Under the pieces are notes generated by a model, which saw only the letters and a program-made list of their open reading frames with translations, did not search any database and had not been told where the DNA came from. Below are positions 42,677 through 52,123 of a stretch of DNA of 64,000 bases, piece by piece. This DNA comes from Auriscalpium vulgare (lineage: Eukaryota > Basidiomycota > Agaricomycetes > Russulales > Auriscalpiaceae), in the NCBI GenBank assembly GCA_019915015.1, contig JAHBBC010000053.1:48196-112195 (forward strand), written 5' to 3'. Numbering within the stretch: the first letter of the stretch is position 1; each line of letters starts with the position of its first letter. Position numbers and translations under genes: made by a program.

Positions 42677-43858
42677 CTACAGCGTGGCAGGATCGTCACG
42701 CGGGATACGCCCCTGCTGAGTGAGGCGCCCCCGAGTCGCACCCCCGCCTCGACGACCACGGTGCGCGTTTTGCCAACCCATCGGGACTGCGCGGAACGTC
42801 ACGACCTCGTCCAAGAACATCGTCGGGTCGCTGTGGACGTCGGCCAATAACTCGGTGGGGAGGTTCGACGCGAGGATAGCGCTCTCAATGGCGGTGCGCG
42901 CATGAAGACTGTCGATAGTGGTGGACCACTGCAAGGCGTCGCGCAGATACGCGGCAGCGGCGGCCTCCAAGAACCCATCCGCAGAGTCAAAGGCGTCGGC
43001 ATACGGACCCCAGCGACCACGCGCGCGGCGGTCGTCGGGTCGCGCAAGTTGCGCGATGGTGCCGTAGATCGACGCCAAGGTCGCCACGGTCTCGGTGGTG
43101 TGGGTAATGAGCGTATCGGACAGAGGGTGCGCGAGGGTACGCAGGAGGTCGGGGAGGGATATGCCGGTGGTCGAGTAGGAGAGGCGATGGACCTCGGACA
43201 GGAGGGCCTCTTCCCCGCCGTTCAGGCGCTGAAGAGCCGAAGCGCAAGCATTCATGCCGGCAATGAACTCCGCGTGGACTGTCGCGTCGATGCCCGCTCC
43301 GCGACCGGTGGGATGAGCGGCCAAGCAGAGCTCACCAAGGCTGCGTCGGTACTGGGGAACGGACGTGCGGCCCGACTCAAATGCGGCCCACAGGGCGCCC
43401 TCGCAGAGGCGCGAGAGCTGGCGAGAGTGGTCGCGATTGTTCGGGAAGGTGAATCCAGCGATTGGGCGAACCGAAAATGTCGGGTCGAGAGGAGCGGACG
43501 TCGGAGGCGCGAGGTCGCTGACGAGGTTACCACCCCATTCAGCAAACGCGGCGCGCGACTCGGGGGACACAGTGAACAGCGTCTCGAAGACGGGGCTGAC
43601 AATTGCCTGGACAAGACGAAGGACGGATGGCTTCGCAGTGTTATACACTTCATTCTGGATAAGCGCGACACGGACGTGAGCGGGGATCGCAACGACAGCG
43701 CGAGGACTTACGTAGAGCGTAGCAACCTTGCGACCCCACTCCTCCCGAGCCAGAACCAGGGTCTCGACGGGAGCGGTCTCCAGGTCAATCGCGGGCGGAG
43801 TGAGGAGTAGCCCGACAAGGGCGAAAGCACGCGCCTCAAGGGTGAAACTGGACGACAT
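42677..43858 (-). CDS. Antisense gene 2: helical protein of unknown function (about 374 aa)
   Basis: ATG at 43858 (MSSSFTLEARAFALVGLLL). After EWGRKVATLY comes a probable 57-nt intron with GTAAGT donor and TATCCAG acceptor. It is a multiple of three, so the frame also stays open if it is retained. The rest is predicted mostly helical: VLRLVQAIVSPVFETLF, LSRLCEGALWAAFESG, VPQYRRSLGELCLAA, LLRTLAHPLSDTLITHTTET, AAAAYLRDALQW. It ends with a basic tail and a stop at 42677. The intron sits at the same place as that of antisense gene 1 and the overall plan is the same, so the two are paralogues. No known family recognised. Its upstream region contains a second copy of the element's polypurine tract. 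Confidence 0.65.
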   Translation of the reverse strand: MSSSFTLEARAFALVGLLLTPPAIDLETAPVETLVLAREEWGRKVATLYVSPRAVVAIPAHVRVALIQNEVYNTAKPSVLRLVQAIVSPVFETLFTVSPESRAAFAEWGGNLVSDLAPPTSAPLDPTFSVRPIAGFTFPNNRDHSRQLSRLCEGALWAAFESGRTSVPQYRRSLGELCLAAHPTGRGAGIDATVHAEFIAGMNACASALQRLNGGEEALLSEVHRLSYSTTGISLPDLLRTLAHPLSDTLITHTTETVATLASIYGTIAQLARPDDRRARGRWGPYADAFDSADGFLEAAAAAYLRDALQWSTTIDSLHARTAIESAILASNLPTELLADVHSDPTMFLDEVVTFRAVPMGWQNAHRGRRGGGATRGRLTQQGRIPRDDPATL

Positions 43859-44280
43859 GGTCGGAGGCTGGGTCGCACGCACCGACCGCACTCGTTATGT
43901 AGGCCGTCGGAAACCCGCCGCGACCCGATATGCCGGGGTTTGGCCGGAGAATTTGCGTCTGAGGACAGGCGCAGATTTCAGTTGGGGGGAGGATGGCCAG
44001 TCACGAGCGACGAGGAGAAAGATAGGGATTTTCTCGGCGACGGGTGACCAGCCTGCGCAGGGTGCACGAGGAACAAGTAGCCAGAAGGGAGCGGGACAAG
44101 ACAAAGTCAGAGCCGACCACGCGCAACCGAATCCGCGATCCATCAGAACACGGTCGGAGACCGCGCGACGCTATGAGTCGCCCACGCAGCGAAACGCGAC
44201 GATCATTGCTATGAGACATCAGGGGCCACAGTTCTGTGCGATTCATGGCGGCCGGAGGGACCATTTACAGAAGGGGTACA
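43859..44280. other. Spacer between antisense genes 2 and 1 with internal polypurine copy
   Basis: CAGTTGGGGGGAGGATG at 43978-43994 is identical to the sequence at 45643-45659 that precedes the 3' LTR. Sequence before it is also similar. No coding region recognised in the rest. Confidence 0.5.
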
Positions 44281-45508
44281 CTACTCACGACTGCTCGCGA
44301 TGTCGCTACCACTATCGCTGCGGTAATCCACTATCGCGCCGACATCGCCGACCACCACACGCTCCATCACAGCGACATCATCCCCGACACCCCCGGCGTC
44401 CACGGGATCGCCCTGCATCTGCTCGTCGGAATCGACACCGCCGGCATCGTCGTCAACCAAGCCGACACCATCACCGGCGGGCAAGGCGGGGAGCCCCGAC
44501 AATACACGATGGCGCACAAAGGTCACCAAGAGGTTGTTCGTGTAAAGGTCGGGCTCGGTCGGGGCGGCTGGGAAATGGCGCAGAACGTATGCCGCAGTCA
44601 CTGCGTACTCCAGGAAGAGTCGGGTTGCGTGCTCGAGGGAGAGGCAGGGGTCGCGAACGATGGCTAACAGGTAGGGAGCGTCGGCCCAAAGGGCTTGCAG
44701 ATTGGCGATGTTCTCCGTAGCCCCAGCGAGCTCCTCGACGGTCTCGCGGTACACGGCCTCGAAACGAGCTAAAAGACGCGCACCCAGTCCGCCGAGGTTG
44801 CGACCGTACTGCGTGGGGGGCGAAATGGGCCAAGCGGTCGACTCGCGGGCGACGTAGTCGGGAAGGAAAGCGGTCCCACCACGCGAGTGGCGAATGGAGA
44901 GCGCGGAACATTCCAAGGCCTCTCGGAGGACGTACGCGACCCACGTCTGGTTGCCCAGGGGACGGTCATCGGGGATGGCGGCATGGAAAATGGCGAGCTC
45001 GCGCAAGTACGACGCGACCGAGCACCCGCGTTTGCGAAACACGACCCAAAAGTTCTCCTCAACCAGCGTCGCGGTCAGCCGAACCTTGGGGGCGTCAAGT
45101 AGGTCGACCCGATCAACAACGGAGGTCCACGGGTGCAGCTCGGTCGTAGGGAGCGGGGCGGGACGAAGAAAGCGCCCCGCCCACGAGCGGAAGCGATCCT
45201 CGACCTCGGGTACGAGGAGGATGGCGTTCTCGAGTATCGGCATGAGGATGCGCTCGGCGAGGGGGATGATCAGCCTGGGGTCGGAATCGGTGATGGATTC
45301 CTACAGCCGATGGGAGCGGACGGTTAGCGCGACAACGGGGCGGAAAAGAGGGGAACCGTACAATGACAGCCAACACCTCCTGTGCCCAACGCTCGCGCGA
45401 TTCGATCGCTTCGGCGGCTGCTGCGAGCGGGAAGTCCGCGCTGGGGGCCCGACCCAGGTGGTACAGCAAGAGAGTACCGCGACGGTACGTGTGGGGAGAC
45501 CAGGTCAT
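44281..45508 (-). CDS. Antisense gene 1: helical protein of unknown function (388 aa)
   Basis: Exon 1 is 45508-45362 (MTWSPHTYRRGTLLLYHLG ... RERWAQEVLAVI). A 61-nt intron follows (45361-45301, GTACGG...CTGTAG). Exon 2 is 45300-44281 (ESITDSDPRLIIPLAERIL, MPILENAILLVPEVEDRF, LRELAIFHAAIPDDRPLGN, YVLREALECSALSIRHSRGG, LLARFEAVYRETVEELAGA). An acidic Gly/Asp/Val tail leads to the stop. The frame is uninterrupted. It shares layout, intron position and upstream polypurine sequence with antisense gene 2. Its start lies 150 nt from the 3' LTR, so its promoter must lie in or beside that LTR, reading against the element. Confidence 0.65.
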
Positions 45509-45647
45509 GATGGTGTGTGGGGGGGGGTTGGTTGGTCGGGCGGGCGGTGCGACGCTACCTGACGACTCATCGAGACGGCGCGAGGGAGCCTTTATCAGGA
45601 GGAGCCATCCGGGGATTCGCCGACTGAGGGCAGTCGGTAGCTCAGTT

Positions 45648-45657
45648 GGGGGGAGGA
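45648..45657 (+). other. Polypurine tract
   Basis: GGGGGGAGGA immediately before the 3' LTR start (TGATGGGACCC). It is the plus-strand primer in reverse transcription. Confidence 0.7.
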
Positions 45658-46506
45658 TGATGGGACCCGCAGCGCTACAGGCACCGAAAAGGACCAATCA
45701 CACCGCTACACCAAGACACACACCCCCGAGACGCCCCACAGGCGTCGCGGCACCGGCACGACCACGGGACAGCACAAAGCGAGCGAGCGTCTGGGGAGGA
45801 GTCGGAGAGCCGAGGTAGGGAGTCGGAACGGTCGGGCGCGGAACTTGGTAGGACGCGTAGGAGCGCAGACGCGTGGGAAGAGCTGACGAAGCAGCGGTAT
45901 ATAGACGCGATTCGACTTGTTGTAGGGACACTTTTGGACCTTGGGCCTACACCCGAGACTACACCTTTCGTTCCTGCTTCACAGAGAGCACCGCACGACG
46001 CGATACCGCCAGACCAGCCCGACACGATGCCTTAAACCAGGAAGTCGTAGCGACATCCGGGTCGCGCCACCTTTGCGATACCACGGGCTACGCTGCCCCG
46101 ACTCAACCACAGACTGGAGTGATACAGTGTGGTAGGTTTTACGACTGACGTTTATATTCCAGGATAGCGACTCGGACGGTACAAGCGCGGGGACACAGGT
46201 CGGACGGTCGGACGGCAAGGGCGACTCCGCAACTAGGACGGACCGGCGGCGACAGACGGGAGGGTCGCACCGAATAGTGTGGGAAGAGACGCAACGTGCG
46301 ACGGTCGGACGGGAGCGGAGAGAGAGAGAGAGAGAGAGCCGCAGGACGAGGGCAGGACCCGCGGGGTCCTGGGTGGTTTGTTCGGGGCACGGTCGCGATC
46401 TTGGGTTTCTTCCTCCGACCCACTACCTCTTGGGCCAGCGGTTGGCTGCTCGCTCCCTCCATTTCTATCGACGTTCCCGGGGCCTCCCCCAGGGTACATC
46501 TCATCA
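45658..46506 (+). repeat. 3' LTR of the antisense-gene element
   Basis: Same 849 nt as 37581-38429. It is followed by CCGC, which also precedes the 5' LTR. Confidence 0.9.
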
Positions 46507-46547
46507 CCGCGATAAGCTTGCGATAAGCGCCCTGCTGATCTGATCGT

Positions 46548-47021
46548 CTTCTCCGTCGCCTCGTCACTCCACCACTGCTGAGCTCGCGCTCTTAGCTTTT
46601 GCCCTCGCTCCTCACCCTCTGTCACTCTCATCACCTCACCTATAACCCAAGGACCAAGCTCTCCAGCCAAGGTATGTGACCACGATCCGGTATGTAGACA
46701 TTCTGACGATCGGACAGCGAGCAGCACCACCGCTCCGGCCGTATCCCTGACCTCCGCCCGCCATCCAACCCTCCCTGCCCACCACCAGAGCCCCCGCCCG
46801 CGCTTCTCAGGCGCGCGTGCACTCTGCCCCGCGCTTTTCAGGCGCGCGTTGACATCCCCACCAACCGCTCCTCGTATCCCTGACCTCCGCCCGCCATCCA
46901 ACCCTCCCTGCCTCGCACCAGAGCCCCCGTCCGCGCTTCTCAGGCGCGCGTGCACTCTGCCCCGCGCTTTTCAGGCGCGCGTCGACACCCCCGATAAGCG
47001 TTCGGCGCTCCCAAACCCAAC
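46548..47021 (+). promoter_or_regulatory. Promoter/leader of gene A, shared cassette
   Basis: About 320 nt (46560-46870) are nearly identical to 55180-55490 upstream of gene D. Both contain CACCTATAACCCAAGGACC-type leader sequence and a likely 5'-UTR donor CCAAG|GTATGTG (46671). The motif CGCGCTTYTCAGGCGCGCG occurs at 46797, 46829, 46931 and 46961. The inner block GTATCCCTGACCTCCGCCCG is itself tandemly duplicated. Confidence 0.55.
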
Positions 47022-49363
47022 ATGGCCCCCGACACCCTGAAAACATCCGCGAAGGCCAGCAGTAGCAAAAATGGCAACGACAGCAGCGTCAAGACAGCCT
47101 CCACCACGTTCACGTATCAGGACGTCATCGCTGCGGCGCAGCGAAGCGCCGCCCGGGGTGTCACCTATGTCCTTCGCGCGATGGATTGCGAAGTCCTCGC
47201 ATGCTGGGATAGTGGGCGGGGCTCCGTGTGCGTCTCCAGTCCGAATACAAAATGGATTCCCGAGGTACCCACCCACCGCGAGCATCGTACCTTCAGTTAC
47301 TTCGCCGACGGCATGCTCGGGCCATTCGAGCTCATGAAGTGGCCCCAGGTCTACGACGCCATGTATCCTCATAGCTGTGCTGCCCCATTGAACCCGGCGC
47401 TTCCACTTCCCGTCTGCGACGACAGGCGTTCGCCAGTCCAATTCAAAGACACGGCCGTGCCATGGATGCAGTGGTCGCCAAAGCTCCTCGAAGAATGGAG
47501 CCGCACGAGCAGCACGACGATAGGGTGCCTCGCTCAAGATGTCAAGCTCCGCCTGCAGCAGGCTCACTCTGAAGTGAACGAGATGGTTGCCAAGATCGCC
47601 GCGGAACTCCCCAAGCAGTCTAAGCGCCCATTGGACGGCGACAAGCTCGACCCCGCTCTGCAGTTCGCTGAGAGGCTCCTCTCGAAGGCGAAGTCCGTGA
47701 GCGGTGTGCTGGCCGGGGAGCCGATGGCGTCGTTCGAGGTCCTCCAGTGGTTCCGGGAGAGCCAGCGCATCCTCCTCGAGCTCAGGGCCTGGGTTACCTA
47801 CATGCTCGTCGTCAAGCCGAGGGTCGAGGATCCGCGCTTCAACGCCGTCGACTGCCTGCCCGTCCGCGGTATCATCACGGAGAAGGTGCTGCTCGCGGAG
47901 ACGATGTTTCGTGTTGGAGTCCCGGTCTGGCTGGTGCGGGAGCCCTACACCATCAGCGACGCGACGACCGTTCTCATACCCGTGCGCCCCACACCCGTGT
48001 CGAAGTACCTGAGCAACAAGCAGTTCATGATCGAGGGTAACAAGTACAGGAGGGCGCCTCCGTGGGAAGACGGGGTGAGTCTGGACGCCATGATGGTAGG
48101 GTTCAGCGAGCAGCTTTTTCGGTTCAGCCTCAGCAGTCAGCCCCTTGTCAGCGCAAAGGTCGCACTGGGAGCGGAAGATCGCCTCGAAGCGGCGAAGGCG
48201 GAGGAAGCGGCGATGGAGGCGACGGCCACGCAGCACGGTCCGGGCCCTTCCTCAGGTTCAGGTAAGTCAGCGTTCCTGTTCATGCGGGTTGCCGCGATTT
48301 GACCTCAATCGCTATCCTCATGCTAGCACCTCGCCCGCCTGTCGGGCGCGCTCAGAAGACCGGGTCTGAGCGTTTGGCGAAGGCGGAACCGAAGCCTGCA
48401 TGGCTCACCGCGGAGTGTGCCTTCTTGGCCGCTGTCATCGCGCGAGACCCTGCCCTCGCAGTAGCACATCCGCACCGGCCGCAGCTTTACCACCTCCCTC
48501 CAATTCATCTTTTCTTCAATGAAGGCAGCATCCAGGGCGGCAGAATTCACAATTGGTTAAGAATCCGGCCATGGTGCATCGCGCAAACCGTCAGGCCGCC
48601 GGAGGGGGGAAGGGTGGTCCTCACGGCTGGCCAATGGCGCATAGCTCTGGAGGGTCGCTACTACCGGATCGACATCCCCGCCGACCGTGACATTCGGCCG
48701 CAGTCGTCGTCCGTCGACATCGGCAAGCTGCCTCCGCCCCCACCCAAAACAGGCACGGCCGCCGGCCCGCAGCGGGCCCCGGACCGGCGCACGCAGCGGC
48801 GCGCGGCCGACCGCATCGACGTCAACGTCCGCTTCGGTGTGCACGGCGGCTTTGAACCCTACCGGGAAGAGTTTCAACCACTCTGGGGGTCGCGGGGGCT
48901 TGCCCGCGCGCAGGCAGATTTGGACACGCGGGTTTGGATGGAAGTGACGTGGGAGTTGTCTTGCATGAATTTCCGTCTCGAGCTCATGGCACTCGACCGC
49001 ATCATGGATCCTGCTGCGTACTCCGAGGAGTCGGGCTGGGGCACGGCGCGCGAGGAGGAGGTCATGCTGATCTGGGAGGGCGACGGCAAGGTGCGGCCGA
49101 TGTGGGATCGCCGTGAAGTGATGTGCGGGATTGAGAGTCTTACGGACGGCAGGCGGCTTGGGGCCTTCACGCGATGGGCGCGTGTGCTGAATTCTTGGCC
49201 TGCCGCGAACGGAAAGCTGCCGGAAACACCGGAGGGCACCACGCAGGATCTTTTCGAGGCAGAGATCGCCCGTTTCTACTGCTTCCAGTTCTATTCCGTG
49301 TCGGGTCGCCTACCATCGTTCCCCCTCGTCGCTCCTAGCTCATTGTCTCGTCATTATCAGTAG
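47022..49363 (+). CDS. Gene A: hypothetical protein of the KDZ-linked block (about 758 aa)
   Basis: ATG at 47022 (MAPDTLKTSAKASSS). Exon 1 runs to 48261, a 65-nt intron follows (GTAAGT...GCTAG, to 48326), and exon 2 runs to the stop at 49361-49363; the frame matches across the junction. Visible words in exon 1: FTYQDVIAAAQRSAARGVTY, YFADGMLGPFELMKWPQVY, a coiled region LRLQQAHSEVNEMVAKIAAE, and RLLSKAKSVSGVLAGEP. In exon 2: LPPIHLFFNEGSIQGGRI, HNWLRIRPWC, LTAGQWRIALEGRYYRID, FEAEIARFYCFQFY. I recall similar multicopy Agaricomycete proteins but no function. It shares strand and promoter cassette with the other island genes. Nothing catalytic is evident. Confidence 0.6.
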
Positions 49364-49683
49364 GCCGACTTTCGGCGTGTATTTGTCATGCTCCGTATAA
49401 ATGCGTCGGCGAAACCGCCCTGTGACAGATCGAGATGAGTGGGGTTGAATTTGCTAACAAGAACACTGACAGCGTCCGGGCCTCCTGCAAGGGGCAGGGC
49501 GGCGGGCTGATCTATCAGGGCGGCGGCGCGTACGGAAATGGACTACGGACTTGTTTGAATTCAGGGCCTCGGTCACGTGGCGCGGTGCGGCGCGCGGGCG
49601 CAGAGAGACAGTGCAAAGTTAAGCCCTCCCCCCCCGAATGCTGGTTCGCACGTCGCTCACTACACCCTTCACTGTCATTATTC

Positions 49684-51599
49684 ATGCCCGCCTCCTGGAA
49701 ATGGCGCAAAGAGGAGACCGCCTGGTTGGCAGAGGCTTCCGACAAAGAATTCGCCGAGCGCGAGCTCGCGCCGCCTAAGGCCGCCTACTACTCTCTCGAC
49801 AACATCGCTGCCAGGATCACCGACCTCTACGAGGAGCACTTCAAGGACGCTCACCAGGGGGAATCGGAGGAAGACTACCAAGCTCGCGTCAAGAAATCGC
49901 ACAAGAACAAAAATCGAAAAGTCCTCCGGATCGTCGGCGAGACTGGCGAGGAGCGTCTCCAGCGCCTTGCCGCGTGCCCCACGGTGAGTGGCCTGTACGC
50001 ATCCCTGTCGCCACGGCTTGACCTGTTATCGCAGAGGATCAGGGGCTACCTTGACGGGCAGAGCGCGAGGTATTCGAAAGCGCTTCTGGCTGCTCCGCAG
50101 ATAACTCGCCTCGCACCAGTTGCAGCGCCCGCGGGGTCCGCGTGGAAAGTCTTCCAGAGTGCAGACTGCACTCACCGTGACAAACCTGTCATTCAACCGG
50201 GGGAATCACCTGCGACATACCAGAAGAGGGTCTCGGCCGCCTACCATGCTCTGAGCGCAGATGATATCAAGGCGCTCGAGGCGCTCGGTGCGGAGGAAGC
50301 GGCGCCCAGCAACAGCAGCTCCGAGGTGGAGCGCCAGAAGTAATGCCCCGTCCATCACTTTATCGCGCAGTGACGCTGACGCCTTTGCCCTCCAGAAAAG
50401 CTGCCGGCATGATTGAGGCTATTAATCGACAGGCACAGCATTGGTACGAGGAGACGGGCTGGGTCGGTCTGTACATTGCGGGCGGTCCTTTGGAAGGTGG
50501 ACGTACCGGTGCTCACATGTACGTGTTGAGCCTCCCGCACGCAAATCACCTCTCATTGCGTTATTGTAGCATGCCGATAGGCCAGACGCCGCAAGAGGAA
50601 GACTTCGAGCAGTGGCTTGTACGCCGCACTCCAGATTGGACTTCGCAACACCTCCGGATAGAACTCCTCGCGTTCATGGAGAAGATCTTCGGTACGCAGT
50701 CAACCTGAGGGACAGCGCAATAGGAACTGACGTACCGACGACAGGAAACCGACCCGCACTCGCCACGACGGTCGCGCCGTCAGCGGTGTCCTCAGAGAGC
50801 GTGTACGTGCCTGTTGCACACACTGCGACCGTCGACTCCCCGCTCAACGACATTGACGCTGCGCCCGACACCGCGCCCGACACCGCCGCGTCGGACATTA
50901 CGCCGGTGGCCGACACCACGCTCGCTGGAGCAGACACTGCGCTCGACACCGCGCCCGCGTCGGACATTACGCCGGTGGCCGACACCGCGCTCGCTGTTGC
51001 AGACGCTGCGACGGTTGACTCCCCGCTCAACAACATGGCCACTGCGCCCGACACTGCGGCCGCGTCCGATACCTCGACGCTGCCAGAGGCCGCGTCCGAC
51101 ACCTCGACGCTGCCAGAGGCCGGACCGGACGGGCCGATTGCCACGCACGCTGCCGACCCCTCGGAGCCGCAGTCCGCTCCGGTCATGCTCACCGAGGCTC
51201 AACCTGCTGCCTCGCACAATAATCGCAAGGGAGCCAAGAAACGGAAGTCTGCCGCGCATGACCCTACGGAGGCCCCGGCCACCAAGAAGCCGCGCACGAG
51301 CGAGAAGCAGGGCACAACCAAGAAGTCGCGCACGAAGGTCCCCACTGCGGTGCCTACCGCGCCGCCGGTGGACCGTCCTGGAGCGCGGGTGCGCAAGGCA
51401 TCGGACAGAGCGGCAGGACGTGAACTGTGCGTATCCCTAGCCGTCATTACTCCCCGCAGCACACTGACACGTTGCTAGTCAAACGTTAGCTGAGAGGCAG
51501 GAGGCGGAGCGTGCGCTCGTGCAAGCTCAAGGGGAGGCCATAGCACCCCGAGGAGCGAAGGCCGGAGTGCGCGGAAAGACGATGCCCAATCGTCGATGA
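49684..51599 (+). CDS. Gene B: hypothetical protein with Ala/Asp/Thr repeats and basic tail
   Basis: Likely ATG 49684 (MPASWKWRKEETAWLAEAS). The first exon ends near 50325-50342, followed by an intron I could not fix exactly (acceptor 50350-50396). The second coding stretch has MIEAINRQAQHWYEETGWVG and LLAFMEKIFG. Clear introns at 50692-50744 and 51427-51478 join GNRPALATTV..., an internally repeated Asp/Thr/Ala/Pro region, a basic nuclear-localisation-like region (RKGAKKRKSA, ATKKPRTSEK) and the end TLAERQEAERALVQAQG to a stop at 51597. The motif RKASDRAAGREL before the last intron matches RKATDRAAGIGL in gene C at the same place, so B and C share a C-terminal module. The function is unknown. 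Confidence 0.5.
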
Positions 51600-51610
51600 T
51601 CAGCGGTCCT

Positions 51611-51756
51611 ATCCCCGAATTCGTGACCAATCTAGATTCTCTAAGGGTCGCTTCGCTACGTCTACCGCCTCTTTGCTCTGACTATCCCCGAATTTGTTAC
51701 CAATCTAGATTCTCTAAGCGTCGCTTCGCTAGCTCTACCTCCTCTTTGCTCTGACG
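51611..51756. repeat. 73-nt tandem duplication
   Basis: Two copies of ATCCCCGAATTYGT...TCTTTGCTCTGAC lie back to back just after the gene B stop, with about ten differences. Confidence 0.85.
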
Positions 51757-52123
51757 ACGGGACCGCTTTGCCGCCGACTCAGCGGAACAATGTGCCCTGA
51801 ATTTATTTTAAAGGCGTCGGCAAGGCGTCGCGTATCGAGAGATTTGGTTTTCGTAAGGCTCCAGTGGTGCATGCCGAGGTACTCGCTCACGTCGGGCACC
51901 AGGGCAGGGGAGGGTAGGGGCAGACAAGAGACAAATTCTTCGAAATGCCGCCGAACGGCCGCCCAGGAGGATGGGTGGCCGCCCTGGCGCTTGAAGGTGC
52001 GGGTCTCTGTGAATCATGCGCGACGGGGATGGACACGTCAAGACATTTAAACGGATGGATTCTCACCAGAGCTCAGCACCAACCTTTCAGAACGCTCAGA
52101 ACGCTTGCCATCCTTAGTCGACA

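Larger units (their letters stand above)
37581..46506 (+). mobile_element. Young LTR retroelement with gag, no pol, and three antisense genes
   Basis: Two direct LTRs of 849 nt each, same length and identical in every stretch I compared, including a 21-nt GA run. The flanks share ACCGC/CCGC at 37576-37580 and 46506-46510, a 4-5 nt target duplication. It contains a primer site, one Gag ORF on plus, a polypurine tract, and three minus-strand genes filling about 5.4 kb. No protease, RT, RNase H or integrase was found. It must therefore borrow enzymes from an autonomous partner, and the LTR identity says it moved recently. It is inserted between genes F and A. Confidence 0.85.

Noticed and set aside
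46971..48236. 421-codon minus-strand frame opposite gene A
   Set aside because: GC-rich shadow of the plus-strand gene. It lacks introns or motifs, whereas the plus strand has a good splice site that continues the protein.
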